Shown one piece after another: positions 20,801 to 33,000 of a stretch of 64,000 bases of DNA. A program made the translations under genes and the position numbers. The number at the start of each line of letters is the position of its first letter. Position 1 is the stretch's first letter. The stretch is from assembly GCA_014904985.1 (NCBI GenBank), contig MU128915.1, positions 193,415-257,414 of the forward strand. Direction: 5' to 3'. Source of the stretch: Hydnum rufescens UP504. Its lineage: Eukaryota; Basidiomycota; Agaricomycetes; Cantharellales; Hydnaceae. Below the pieces are notes generated by a model. It had not been told where the DNA came from. It did not search any database and saw only the letters and a program-made list of their open reading frames with translations.

Positions 20801-23155
20801 ACGACCACTGAATGTCACGGCAGAGCCTGATAAATTGGAGGCAGACAATGAGTTCTGACTCCAGAAACGGAAGGGGCATACCAAAACCCACTATTTGGAT
20901 AGATTGTTGGTTGTTGTCCAAGTTCTTGGAGCAAAGTTTTAGCTGCCAAGATAATCATATCATCAACGTTTCCCTCTGACATGCTTGCATTGGCGGCAAG
21001 GCGATACTGAGGATGGTTGAACGAATTGGAAGATGAAAGAGGTGGCACGGCGCCGGAGCCGACAAACGAATTGGAGCTTGCCAGTGCATAGCACATCGCA
21101 CACGCTTGATCGCGTCCGTACCTGTTGCAAATATTTGAAGGATGTTCCAGTTATATAATACTGCTTGCCAACATACTGCTCGAAAAAAAGTGTGATCATA
21201 TTCTCATCCCCGCCGCGGCGAGCGACTTCAATCAGGTCGCGTAAACAATCCACAGCGCGCCGCTTGCCAATAACGCTAAGCCCATCGTTAGATAAAATCA
21301 AGAACTGGTCTGGATAAGAGCTAAATTGGGTGACAAATTCATTCCATATCGTTGGCTGACCGCGAGGCAACGGAGGCATGCTGGCCGACGGCACGCTCGC
21401 AATTGCCCAGGTCTTACCCGCCATGGGAAACAGCGCCGTGAACTCGGAGAAGACTGGTCGAGAAGACGCATTAATTTGCTGCCCGTAGGGGCTATACTGC
21501 GCTACGGAAGAGGGAGCCGGACCAGATGGGATATCTTGTTTAAGGTTCGCAATTCGAGGCAAGTCTGGGACAGTACAGAGGAGAACATCCCGGACATTTT
21601 CATCTGGAGACGTTTGTGACGCCAGGAAGGATCCGCCGTAGTAACCTGTGATGCTGAGGTTCGAAGGAAACCATGCGGGAGGACGAGTGGCTTGAAGATT
21701 CCCAGAAACAGACCCGAAAGGTGGGCCAGTTGCGGTTGACTGCGCACCTCGGGGTCGAAGAGATTGGTAGGGCCCGTTCGCACATGGACAAGATCCAAAG
21801 TCGACAATATTCCGGTAACATTCGTAGTAGACCCAAACCCACCATATGTCCGCCTGAGAGCCGTAAAGTACAGCCTTACACCAGAGGTTGTTGTCGCGAC
21901 CAAATGGATGCTAGAGGACTCGGCAGCGGTGAAACAGTGGATGCTAAGGATTTCGAGTTTTGTTTGACCCAGCGGAGGGCAGAGGGACTGTGCCTGTTTC
22001 AGAAGATTTGAAGCAGTGGCTACTCTCTGTAATGGCGAGGCGGCTTTGCCTGCGACGTCGAATAGAATAATGCTCTGGTGGGCAGTGAGGGCATATAGAA
22101 GATCCCGAGAATTATCCAATGCTAACTGGGTGATGGAATCTAAACGGTTTGGGTTGGAATGATTAGGAGGACAGAGGGAACCAGATGATCCTTACCACTG
22201 GGACTGGGTGAGAGCATTGTAGGCAAGAAACTTGCAACTCCAGAGACAGATTGGTTATATAACGAAGATTTCCCACCAAACCACCCTTCTTTCGCCTGAT
22301 ATCGCATCTCGTACAGACTTCCATCTGTTACGCCACACATAAAGGCTCTCCCTGAGGATGTACTGACAATTGAGGTCATGACGACATTTTCAGTGGGGAA
22401 GCGTAATTCGGTGTCGTATACGACAAACTCTTTTGACGTCGCATGGGAATCTGATGGTCGGTCGGGCAAGGCAAGGCCAAGTACAATGAGCAGTGACGGG
22501 GTGCATATCACCAGCAAGTGCTTCATAGAATCAATGAAGATGCCTACACGGAATCATAAGGGGGAAATCACCACTTTCCGCATCAAAGCACGCACCAGGC
22601 TTTGGTTTGACTAGACCAACATAGTTGATTATACCGGGCTGCTCCGGGAAACTCTGTAAAGAGTCATTCCTGGTTCACATTATCCTCAGGGTTGAATTGA
22701 TATAAAATGATAGAGAACTAATGGACTGACGTGGTGATGTAGTCCCACAGAAACAATTTATTATTCAGTGCAATCCAAGCTCGATCGATGTCCGGGAATA
22801 AGCCCATTGAACACGTAGATTTGGTAGCTATTTATGAACAGTATCAGGGAGAAATAACTAACCAAAAGATCGTTCACTTACGTTCATAGTCGGCAAATAG
22901 TTCATCTGGAATCATCATGGTTTTCCGCATTTCGAAGGGTGCCCAGGCATGGTTAGGCGTAGACGCGTAAGAAGAGGACGACGAGGCTAGGGACCATCAC
23001 AATTCGTGGAACAATCTTACATAGGGGTAACGGGCGCACTTACCACCAAGAATCACGTCTCCTGGATCTGGAATTCTTACAGAATCTCTGGCGAATTGGT
23101 CCCCAAGTATTCTGTTGGCCTTTGCCAATGAAACCAGTTTTGCATCCTCAGCCAT
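17820..23155 (-). CDS. Nucleoporin Nup155/Nup170 (non-FG scaffold nucleoporin)
   Basis: A large multi-exon gene for the inner-ring scaffold nucleoporin of the nuclear pore. Exon 1 (23044-23155) begins MAEDAKLVSLAKANRILGDQ. Exon 2 (22882-22986) gives MMIPDELFADYE. The next exons give MGLFPDIDRAWIALNNKLF, LWDYITT, FPEQPGIINYVGLVKPKPG, HLLVICTPSLLIVLGLALP and EGWFGGKSSLYNQSVSGVAS, which together form the N-terminal beta-propeller. WNEFVTQFSSYPDQFLILSN and RHEGLAIYFSRLVRPIW mark the transition to the alpha-solenoid. The C-terminal helical part includes EYLSLAVGNAKS and EFLNDLEEQLEVANVQLEVY near 18800-18900. It ends at 17820 with LLDIQRKIRARF. I count at least a dozen exons with short introns; the internal boundaries were not all resolved. 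An upstream extension of the N-terminus is possible. Confidence 0.88.
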
Positions 23156-24280
23156 CCCCGAAAATTTAGGAGCAATAGAGATATGTGTAGGCAAGCCTAC
23201 ACTTGTCACAGAGGACGGGCCTCTAGCTTAAGGTCGCGTTTACTTTTTCGTTCACACGAAGGCGCTCGGAATACCCCGCGGCGGTATCCGGTGTCAACTT
23301 TCCGAAGCTGCTACATCACTGTCAAGGATATTATTAGGGTGGGTTGAAGTGATCGCGCCGTATGACCATGGCCTGTGAAATGTCCTAAATCCACGGGCCG
23401 GTACGGCTATCGATCGCTCTCCCTTTGTTCGAAGTCAATTCACTGGCTGGGATAAGTGCTTAGTTTGGAGCTCCGTGCTTTGTTCCCCTTATAACTGTGC
23501 TATCACCCAATCGCTCTTCTTTCGTAGACCCGTGGTGACTCGGGCCTGATCGATTGGCACAGGGCCGCAGGAACTAAAGAAGATAGCCACCAACCCAACA
23601 TCGGCGACACTATACACCACAATGACGGTGCCATTGCGCATGCCACCATCACGTCGGTTCCCATCTAGGATCGTGTTTTACTCCTCGATCACAGGCCCTC
23701 GAAATATGGGAACTGGGGTGATAGATTGGGCCGCACACCACGTGTGCGGCGGCTTTCCCAGAGTCCGAGTACTGTCTGAGTGCCATGGTTTCCGCGTAGC
23801 TCAGGTCTAAGCAAGCCGACACATCCCGTCTTTGGCGGAAATTTGGCTCAGATGAAGACACACGATCTCTGTAAATTGTTGACAGTGCATGCGAGCCCAA
23901 AACTTTAGTTGGCATAGTACATGTTGCTAGTATGAGTACTCGCCTAAATTTATACTCGTGGTACAGGTCCCGCACTCATCAAGAAGTGCGGGCGCTATTA
24001 CCAAAATTGTCTCGCATTCTACTACTTTGATCGAGTTGTTTCTACGCAACTCGCCTGCGGAGGCAAATTCGGGGTCTCCGAAAAGGCATTTCTGGGGGAT
24101 TCTGATCTACTGAGCCATTACAGTCTCTTTCGCCCTTCCGCCCTTTCTTTTTTTTCTTGGTTTTTCTTTCCTCCCAGTTGACTGGGGGTACGCACTGGGT
24201 GCATTAATACCACAAACGCGCACGGTCGCGAGTCGTGTCTCTCTTTCATTCGATGTCCATTTGTTTGGCACTGAGTAAAG
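23156..24280. other. Intergenic region between nucleoporin and 7-TM gene
   Basis: Divergent promoters of the two flanking genes are expected here. No gene is recognised. A 9-bp perfect inverted repeat lies at 23730-23750. Confidence 0.5.
23730..23750. repeat. Perfect 9-bp GC-rich inverted repeat with 3-bp spacer
   Basis: GCCGCACAC, CAC, GTGTGCGGC. The centre includes CACGTG, so it may be a palindromic binding site rather than a structural hairpin. Confidence 0.55.
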
Positions 24281-26703
24281 ATGTTTCAGTATGTGCTTTT
24301 TCTTTGGTCTAGATATCGAACTCACACTTTGCCTAAGGTCCAAGATCTTATAGCTTTTTCCCCATTAACGGCTGTTGGAGTTGTGGCGTTCTCGGTGGCC
24401 ACGCTATTTGTGATCAAGACAAGAATATCACAGTTAGTAGTCCACCAACTGGTAGTGATTGGCTTTTCCCACTGAGTCCGATTCCATAAAGAATGGCCGC
24501 CATGATCATTTTATCAGCGATATTTGGTTTTGTGGCTGCCATTATTGATTTCGTTCGTGTGATTGAATCGCCCATCCAAATACACGATGAATCTCATCTC
24601 GCCGCCATCGTCGTCCGCGAAATAATTCTTTCCGCTTCGGTCGCTCTTCGGTTCTTGTTTTTTTGGCATGTTGTGGCTCTTCCGGCCCGTACCGAAGTAG
24701 CACGTCCTCTTCTGCCCTCCCGTCTCAATGGTTCATCATTTCTCCCCGAATCCGAAATGCACAGCGGCTGTTGGATGCGCTGGGGCATCGTTGGTCTTGT
24801 TCTAAAATACTTTTTGTTGGCGAGCGTCTTCACCATTGGGGTTCTCGAGGCAGTATGGCGTCTCGAATATGTATTGGATTTTAATGCCCTTACAGCAGTG
24901 ATATGGGCTTCTGCAACCCTCGAAATAGCCGTCACGACACTATTTACTCTCAAGTTACTTGGTAATCTCCTGTTCATGTCACCCGAACTGCGGAGAGGGG
25001 TGATCGTCGACTACATCCCAATTCTCTTCGCCTTAGCATTGTCGCTGGGTTTGGCGCTCGGAACCCTCATCGTTTGTGCGGTCTCTCCTCCAATGGTATC
25101 TTCCACGCCTCCTGATCAAGTGACTTGCAGTCCGTTTCTCCGAATCTGCCACTGGGAGACTTATCCAAGGGCTAGAGACGTATATCCTCATCACCTACAC
25201 ATTAGTGGTCGCCTTTGACGATGTGGGTGCTCCATCGATCGCCAACGGGCCTATAAGCAAGAGAGCAAGAGCAGCGGAATCATTCAGTGCTGTTAGCGCC
25301 CCGGCTGCAGAAATTTTGCTCCCCACCACACCCAATAGGCCCGCCCTTAGGATATCCTTGAAGAATGAACAGTCATCGGCCCAGCGGATTGCATCATTCG
25401 TATACCGGAGATTATCCGGTCGACCCGATCCTGAATGGAGTCAAAGGGACGTCGAAGCTGTGGCTAGCGATGCTGAAGGGACCTCGCCGGTCATTCGTTC
25501 TGGAGCAGAAAATAGTAGGATCAATTCGATTGTCTCGTATTACTTCGCAGAAGAAGACCTGAAGACTTCCGCCAGCTTGGGGAAAATGCCTCGGAAGCCT
25601 CACAGCGTCGCTGGGGTACTGCCTTATGATGACCGCCCCCCGGTCCCATCTGTCGTCCTCTCTCGACAAACGGGTGAGATACAGGCCCTAAGTCCAAGGA
25701 TCGGGGGTTAACACTTTATATTCCAGAGATTGACGGAGAATATTCAATATACGGCTTGAACGGTGTTATAGATGAACGCAGGCCACACAAGGAGATCGTC
25801 ATTGAGATGCCAAAATCCCCCGTTGCGGCCTTCACTCTCACAATCCTTCCCGTCGATACGGAAGCAGGCAGTGCATTACCTTCTAATGAGATCATACGGC
25901 GAGCGGAGGATGTTCGTGCCGTCGCCGGCCTGAAGCTGCAAGACTCGCACCTCAAAACCAAACGAGTCAGTGCTTCTAACAGTGACGGGAGTGTGCGTAG
26001 TCCAGGAAGTGCCTTTACGCTCGAGAGCTTTCCGGTACCACCAACCGGAAACCCACGGAAATCCTTATCAGCTATGTCAACATCCCTTGGTGCGGAAGTG
26101 GATGGCACATCATTTGAAATGATCCCACCGCGAATACCAAAAGCAACCAGACAGAGCTCATTTCCTTCTACTACCCGGGGGAGTGATATACCAAGTTTGG
26201 ACGCAGTCCTCGTATCATCTTCCACACAAAATCTGCGTCGCTACGAAGGTTGTGAAATAACGTCCTTCCTCAATGGTTTCATGAATCGTATGTCCTGACA
26301 GACTTGTATTTTCATCGTGATAATTCTTCATTCATTCGATCCAGAGAATGAGATGACCTCCCTTCGCCCTGAAAGCGGACCAAGTACTCTTCCATATCTC
26401 ACCCCAAAAGCATCTATGCATGGTCTTCGGACTAGAGAATCACATCCGTATAGCAATTCAATATCGCAGAGCCCTCTCCAAGAATCGGTGCTTCTGCCTC
26501 GCTCCGATAGATCCTGTGCACCCCCTAGACGAGGCCTGACAGATCACCAACCATCATCTTCGTTGGACCTATCACTGTCCAGGAAACTCCATACTCTCTC
26601 TCCAGAGCATCCCCTTCGAAAGCCATCCGATCCTCCCCGGTTCGAATCCCCACGGGCGGTACCCACTATCGTGGCCGCCACCAAGAGTAGATCTTTTGAT
26701 TAA
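24281..26703 (+). CDS. Predicted seven-transmembrane protein with long disordered C-terminus
   Basis: No named family recognised. Exon 1 (24281-24432) encodes an N-terminal segment with one hydrophobic stretch (FSPLTAVGVVAFSVATLFVI). A 59-nt intron (24433-24491) rebuilds RISQMAAMIILSAIFGFV. Exon 2 then adds hydrophobic segments around AAIIDFVRVI, IILSASVALRFLFFWHVV, GLVLKYFLLASVFTIGVLEA, IWASATLEIAVTTLFTLKLL and PILFALALSLGLALGTLIV. After a further intron ending at 25130, a seventh segment follows (TYILITYTLVVAF). About 400 Ser/Pro-rich residues then follow in three exons to 26703, joined by introns near 25674-25725 and 26286-26322. Seven segments plus a long phosphorylatable tail resemble fungal receptor-like membrane proteins, but no receptor signature was identified, so function is open. 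Confidence 0.65.
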
Positions 26704-27194
26704 ACCGGTTCTTTCTTTTCTCTCTCTCCTTTCCTCCCATTCATTTCTTGGGTTGTTCGCTTTTGTCTCTTTAGTACAATATTTTTGGCACCCATTGTTC
26801 TAGTCACTACGCAAGCGTAGTGCAATGCCAAATGGCTTTATTCAATGCACCCATGTGGCGGCGCTGTTGTACTCTTCCCTGTAACCACAAAATGAACCAG
26901 TATCCCTCCCTAATGGAATTGGTTGTTTGACAACATTGAATGACTGGGCGTCTAATGGGACCATTTATTACGTAGCCAGGTTAACGATCGGTAGCGGCAA
27001 TCGCCGATGTGGAATAACCCGGGGGCAAGGTCGTATGCCAACCGAGACAAGACAGCGGTCAAGCACAGAACACATAAACAGTGAAAACCACCACAGGAAC
27101 ACCCCCTCTCTTCCACCAGAGTGTTCTCTGTCCGGAGGGGCCACAGCCGTCAGTTACAGTTCTTGCAGCCAATTAGTAGCGCACTTCTAACTCC
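26704..27194. other. Intergenic region
   Basis: Probably the 3' UTR of the 7-TM gene followed by the promoter of the next gene. A pyrimidine-rich stretch lies at 26709-26745. Nothing else is seen. Confidence 0.5.
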
Positions 27195-28425
27195 ATGTCC
27201 TCACCACCTCGTGTTACACGATTCCCTTCGTCCGATTCCTTCGAGTTTGTGTCCCCACAAGTATCGGACAGCTCTCTTTTCGGGGATGGGGATGATGGGG
27301 ATGATGGCAACGATATTGTCCTGTCTCCCAGACGCCTGACATCCTCGTTATCGAGTCCATCTATAGCCGTCGAAGAACAGGACTTTGTGCTGGTCCCCAC
27401 TGGCTCGTCTCTCATGAGCTCATCTGGGTCCCGACTTGGGACCCCCGACGTTTCGGGCTCTGAACGGCAAGGCCACCAAGCGAATGGCCTCGAGGAACAT
27501 GGCAGCGACAGCGACGAGGAGGAGGACCACAGAGACAATCCCATCTCCGACCAGGACGATGCCGACTCTGTCACTTCTGCCTTCAATTCGCTTCGTATCT
27601 CCACACCTCGTCGTGGAACACGTGCCCCACTACTCACTGACACCGATAGCGAACCGGATAGCGAACTAGATACGGCTCGTGCCTTCACCCCAACCTTACC
27701 CACACATTCTCTGTCGCCATCTTCACCACGTTTCCCAGCCACTCCACGTCCAACCTTTGTACCTGGGGCTTCCGCCCGTCCACCTCTCACAAGGACCCAG
27801 AAAAGGGCCACCCAACGTGCAAGAGCGAAGGTTCGTGAAGCATTGGCTTCAGTCGAATTGGGCAATGTTTCCGATGCGCCCAAGGCAGTCGTTCCATCTC
27901 TTTCGACAGCGGCCAAGAAAAGACGCCGAAAGCGAGCGAAAGCTGCCACAACTAATGGCTCACACGCCGTCGAGGATAAGGCTGTCTTTGATGAGGATAA
28001 TGCAGAGCTTTACGATAACGCCGTCAGGTTTATGAACGCGTACGTTTCTTTCTACTTCCAAATCAAGTATCGATCAGCTCATGCAAACAACCTCAACCCA
28101 CCCACTTAGATCTTTGGAGTCGCCCTCCAAAACTCCTGACAAGCACGATCGTCTTGCTCTTTGCCAGGCCCTTCTCATCGAGCTTGGCGTGACCACCACA
28201 GAAGCTTCCATTCCGCGCTCGCATAAAGCTGCCAAGGCACTGTTGCAGTCTACTGTCCATATTAATATCGTTGACTACCTGGCTGTCCGAAAACAGGGCC
28301 TCGATGCCTTGCGGAAGATTATGCATCCGAGTAGGAAGTCGTTACGAGCTACTCTTCACAAGAAGAGGGCCAAACTTTCCAAGGTGAAAGCTTGCGGCTT
28401 ACACGCTTTACTCGTATCTTGTTAG
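27195..28425 (+). CDS. Conserved basidiomycete hypothetical protein, acidic/basic disordered N-terminus, helical C-terminus
   Basis: Two exons. Exon 1 starts at 27195 and ends near 28040 at RFMNA. The intron (donor GTACGT, acceptor CACTTAG) joins in phase 2 to SLESPSKTPDKHD, and exon 2 ends at 28425. The N-terminal 200 residues are rich in Ser, Asp and Pro with acidic runs (DSDEEEDHRDN). A basic cluster AAKKRRRKRAKAA near residue 240 looks like a nuclear localisation signal. The C-terminal 100 residues are ordered and helical in composition: LALCQALLIELGV, LPRSH-like SIPRSHKAAKALL, HINIVDYLAVRKQG and LRKIMHPSRKSLR. I regard this C-terminal block as a conserved but unnamed domain. Probably nuclear; function unknown. 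A long antisense open frame over exon 1 is a composition artefact. Confidence 0.75.
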
Positions 28426-29131
28426 ACGATCGACCGGTCGAGTCTTTTCATTTTTCTCCCTCTGTATACCGAACAATGAAGACCTTCCCCTGTTGTTCTG
28501 GTGTACGCATTCCCTCGCATTCCCTCTTGTTTCGTTCTGTGCATCCCAGCACCCCTACTCATCACCAAAGAACGGATGAACATCGCATTTTTTCTTTTCG
28601 TTCTTGTTCTAATGCTTCGGTCCAAGGAGCGCTTGCTCTCGCTACGTTATGCATCAATTTGTAAAACCTATGTGCAACCCCCACAACTGTCTTCGCCCTC
28701 TTCACTACACATGTGTACATGCAGCATATCCGTTATCTTTGTCCATACCTCAATCTGCCACTCAATTTTTTCACTGCCTCATGGCAAGGAAAGCGAGCAA
28801 GCTAGACAGACCTTGTTTGGGAGTGCTCGACCTGCCAAATAGGGGAATTACAGTGCGTGCGTACTGGGGGCATTCTCTATGCTCCATTAAGTGATAGATG
28901 AGCCTAATTGGGCGTGCCTTGGCTGCCATACCCTCGATTCAAGAGAGGCATAGATTTGCATGCCCTCGTGGCTTGTCAGACGACCCAGCGTCTTGTTATT
29001 GTGCAACCGGATTCACTGCCGCTTGCCTACAGGCTAAGCCAATGATGAAGTCGATGATCCAACCACCTGTTTCCGCCACCCTCCAACGTCCAAAGGGTTT
29101 TCACTGCCATCGCAGTAGTTTCCGCCATTTA
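28426..29131. other. Intergenic region between convergent genes
   Basis: It probably holds the 3' UTRs of the flanking convergent genes. The open frames show no motif. Confidence 0.5.
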
Positions 29132-30034
29132 TTATTGGGGAAGAGCTGCCTTCCCTGCCTTGCGGCCTTGTTCGTGTAGAAAAAGAAAAGCGTCCACGAG
29201 AGTCGGAACCACGAATGGTGCTTGGGCCTCTCGACGTACTGCTTCCAGAGAATCTCGCAGCTGGTCTCTTTCCTGACGCAGTCGTTCCACATCCATCCCA
29301 CTATCCTTGAGTGCGTTGTCTACTTTGATTCGCTTTTCGCGTTCCCGCTCGGCTCGACGTCGCTCATCGTGCAGATCGTCTTTAAGAGCTTGGACCGTGT
29401 CCTCCAATCGGCGTCTCTTCGACCGCTCCCTTCCGGCATCCGCCTCCGCCTCAGCAACCTTCGTGCGGAAGCTCTTCAGATTGCGCTCAACTTTTTCGAT
29501 ATTGTGCTTCAGTACAGTCACTTCTACTCGGAGCACATCGGCAGTTGAGTTTTCGGCTGATGAAGTGCCCGGATCCTCCTTCACTGGGGCGGGCGGTAAT
29601 GAAGGTGGTCGGAGTTGGGGTGGCGGTGGGGGCGGGGGCGGGAGAGAACTTGTGGAAGCATCAGACGGTTTGGCAACGGGCCTTGGCTCGCTCCGTCGCT
29701 CTTCATGTTCTTTAGGGGGCGAATCCCATGCTGGGACTGGATCCCAGGTTGTCCTTGAGAAGGCTGGGGGAGGAGAAGGTTCTCTTGCAAGGACTATCGT
29801 AGAGGCCGAGCCTCCTGATGATGTTCTATGGGAGTTTCGCTCACTGCCCGCACTCAATGCGGAAATGAGTGCCTCTGGCGGTTCATATCTCGCGTAATGG
29901 CTGGGTACCACCCTATCCAGAAGCAGGTTGCTGATCGCTGCATCCTCAGGGTGGTGGGGCGATGGCCCATGTTTGAGTAGGTGTGTTACTTGATCCTTTC
30001 CTCGCTTGCTGAGAAAGGTGATGAATCTGCCCAT
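29132..30034 (-). CDS. Coiled-coil protein with proline-rich linker, function unknown
   Basis: A single-exon frame of 300 residues. The N-terminal 50 residues (MGRFITFLSKRGKD, VTHLLKHGPSPHHPEDAAI) look ordered. They are followed by a Ser/Pro-rich linker with a run of nine prolines near residue 135. A coiled coil of about 110 residues with high Glu/Arg content follows (NIEKVERNLKSFRTKVAEAE, RLEDTVQALKDDLHDERRRA, DVERLRQERDQLRDSLEAVR), and the tail ends VDAFLFLHEQGRKAGKAALPQ. I do not recognise the family. The heptad pattern supports homo- or hetero-oligomerisation. The antisense open frame inside it is a shadow. Confidence 0.7.
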   Translation of the reverse strand: MGRFITFLSKRGKDQVTHLLKHGPSPHHPEDAAISNLLLDRVVPSHYARYEPPEALISALSAGSERNSHRTSSGGSASTIVLAREPSPPPAFSRTTWDPVPAWDSPPKEHEERRSEPRPVAKPSDASTSSLPPPPPPPPQLRPPSLPPAPVKEDPGTSSAENSTADVLRVEVTVLKHNIEKVERNLKSFRTKVAEAEADAGRERSKRRRLEDTVQALKDDLHDERRRAEREREKRIKVDNALKDSGMDVERLRQERDQLRDSLEAVRREAQAPFVVPTLVDAFLFLHEQGRKAGKAALPQ

Positions 30035-33000
30035 GCGTCCAGAGTTGAATTTAAGGTCTTGTTGGAATCTGTTAAGGCATTCGTTAGTCCTTTTTTGGCA
30101 CAGGTCAGACCAGAGCGGGGCAAAAAAAAGTTACATGGTTCCAAAGTGAGGCTCTAGTAAGCTCTTGACTTCACTGTGTGATGGATATGGGGACCGGTGC
30201 ATCACTAATACATGGTCCTGAATTACTTCTGACGAAACCACTATCTGCAGAGGAGAATTTGAGAACCCACGACATCGGAGATAATAGATAGCAGAACTAC
30301 ATTGGGTTTCTTTTTTGGAGGCGGAGCTTGTCTGCTGGCCATCAAAGAATGTCTAGGTCCAGATGGGGGAATCTTCTTCATCATGCAATTCGTCGTTAAG
30401 CGTGTATCGCAACCCAAGTACGCTGTTTTCCCCCCCTCAGCCAAGAAGATGTACGGCTGTTCGTGACAGGTAGGAAGGAAGCACTTTCGGAAAACACCGC
30501 GAACCTCGAGGTCAAAATCTTGCTCAGCACTATAGGACAGGACTGTTCGGAATGCTTTGGGTCTGGGCTTTCGTGTATTCATCTATGCCTCGTCCCTATC
30601 TGCAAGCGAATCGCCAATCCTGACTTGCACTCCCCACGTTTCACTTTTCTATCTGCCCTGATCTACTACTCGCCGTAACGAGGAGGTAAAGAGGCACAAT
30701 TAACATCAACGTGGTCTTGTTCTTCCTGCCCAGGCCCTGCATTCACTCTCGATCTCACCATGGTATGGACGCATAAGGTTGGAATGCTAAAATTCTTAGG
30801 CGATTGGGGCTAAATTTCTCGACGGACGACGCACCCATGGATGAAATTCTTCATGATACTTACTACGATAGGAGAAGATTCAAGGATATCTCATTGCTCA
30901 TCGTTTCAAATTCCACTCTCTGGAGATTACACGAGGGACCAAAGGTGTTCTAGGCTAGGCGAATCTCACGTATATTTCCCCAACATATTTCTCATTGCCA
31001 TCGCCTGGAGTGTTCCAGAATCAATTGCGGCTTGGAAGCTTCAATCAAATGATGAAAGCATGTTCAATGGTGTTACCGCATAGCACTCATTTAATTGCTC
31101 GCCCGGTATGGCATGTGTATCCCTTGGAACTTCAGGCTCGGCATTCCCAAAAACACGAGATGGACGTTTGCAATATTCCCTCCCAATACCAATCAGGGTT
31201 GGAGAGACCATGCCCGCAAGTCACTGCTACTTGTTTCAGTCTTTCGGCAGGTGAAATTCAAAGTACTCATGACAAAATGCCTTCTCTCTTCTCATCCGGC
31301 CTCGCGATGCTATTTGATTCTGGATCCCCGATCTATGAGATCATGCTGTGTGTACCATGTGCTACGAAGCAGCTCGGCGCGCTTTATTTTGGTCCGCCCT
31401 TTCAATTGAACTGCGTACCAGGGATTCTTCAGCGTGGCGATGACTCTCGGAGGGATATCCAAAGTGGCAGGACTCCCCATGAGAACATGGTGTCTTTCAA
31501 TGGTTGATTACTTTCATCCACGCTAAGCGATGAATCGCGTAACCCTGGCCAGCTCTCAAGATAGGGCTGGCCGAAAACGAGTCGTGGATCCCGCGCTTAT
31601 GAAACTCGCGAACTTTCCATCACCTGCTTGTTCTTCACACGTACGCTCTCACGACATGATGCATGTGAACCTACCCACATCCTGTGTAACCGCGCCTCTC
31701 TTCTTGGATTCTGAGTCCCTTTGGGAAATGTACTAGGCCCGAGCGTGTGCGGAAAATGTGGCCCTCCTGACCACAAATCAAATTGGGCCAATTCTGATGG
31801 ACGCAACGAGAAGGCGATCCCAGCCCGGGGCCGATCGACTTCCTGAGAAAGGGACTCATCTCCGAGGGGAGAAAAAACAGGACATATCGGGGGACCAGAC
31901 TACTTTCTTCTAATGCTGGGCTTCGATGGGGGCCACATCGGGAAATGGCCTACCCACATTCTCAGTGACTGGGATTTATCCAGCCTTTTTCGAGATGAAG
32001 TGCCAACCGGGATTACGTCGTTGTGGCCCCCTAGCGATCGTCCTGGGGTCCACCATCCCCCGGAGCATTCTCCAGACGATCCTGTTTCGCTTTCTGCACT
32101 TTTTTTTTTGGAGTAAATCTGGAATACAAACAAGGCTCTACGTTGGCGGCCCTCACATAGGGGCATAGATGTCTAGCTGGTCCTTGCCTTGGTATGATGT
32201 CACTCTAGCGGACAGCACGCATTCGTGGCCCTGACGTCAGTGAGGCGCTGCTCACGATGGAATCCATAACGCTACTAGGGCTATGCAGGCGGCGAAGACG
32301 TGATTACATTCTTTCGAGAACCATCGAACCTATAGATAAGTCGACCATGAGTCCTACTAATAGATATCTGCGGCTCTCTGTAAAAGGAAATGCGGCCATG
32401 ATCTAGCCGAGGTGGGGGATTACGATTGTTTGGATGCATAGAGTCGTCGTTAGGGACCCATCTCCCCGGGGACGGAAGGACCGACGGGCAGCGTGGAGGT
32501 GGCTAGGCAAATAAAATGTTTTGGAGCCAAGAACGCTATGCAGGATGAGTCGTGAGCGTCGCACCCACCCAGTCAAGTGGGATGGATGAGAAGAGTGAAG
32601 AGTTCCCTCGAGGCGCGCGACAAAGCTCCACTCGATTGAATTGTCGTCAGTGGGATACAGATATGAAGTATTGACGACAGGCATGTGGACAGTGAATGTC
32701 AGAAAAAGTAGTCCTCCCCCGAGTCTCCTAAGGTCGATATCGAGTATTGCTAAATACGAATGATCCCAACAATTTCGCTGGGAGGGAAAAAAAAAAAAGG
32801 GGGTCTCCTCCTCCACCGGAGGATTGAATGGCGATGGATTCCATCTTGGCCGGAAATCAACCGCACCGATCGGATCCCTACGACCCCTTCCCCAACAGGT
32901 ATATATGACCAGTATTATCCTGCCCAACGTAAAGGATGAGACTTCTGATAGCCTGGTCAGGCCCATTGTGGAGCACACTCACAAAGACGGCAATGAACCG

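Noticed and set aside
27173..27949. 258-codon minus-strand open frame
   Set aside because: It is antisense to exon 1 of a well-supported plus-strand gene and its composition mirrors the Ser/Asp codons of that gene.
29307..29897. 196-codon plus-strand open frame
   Set aside because: It is the shadow of the coiled-coil gene on the minus strand; its Ser/Arg-rich repeats reflect Glu/Arg codons read in reverse.
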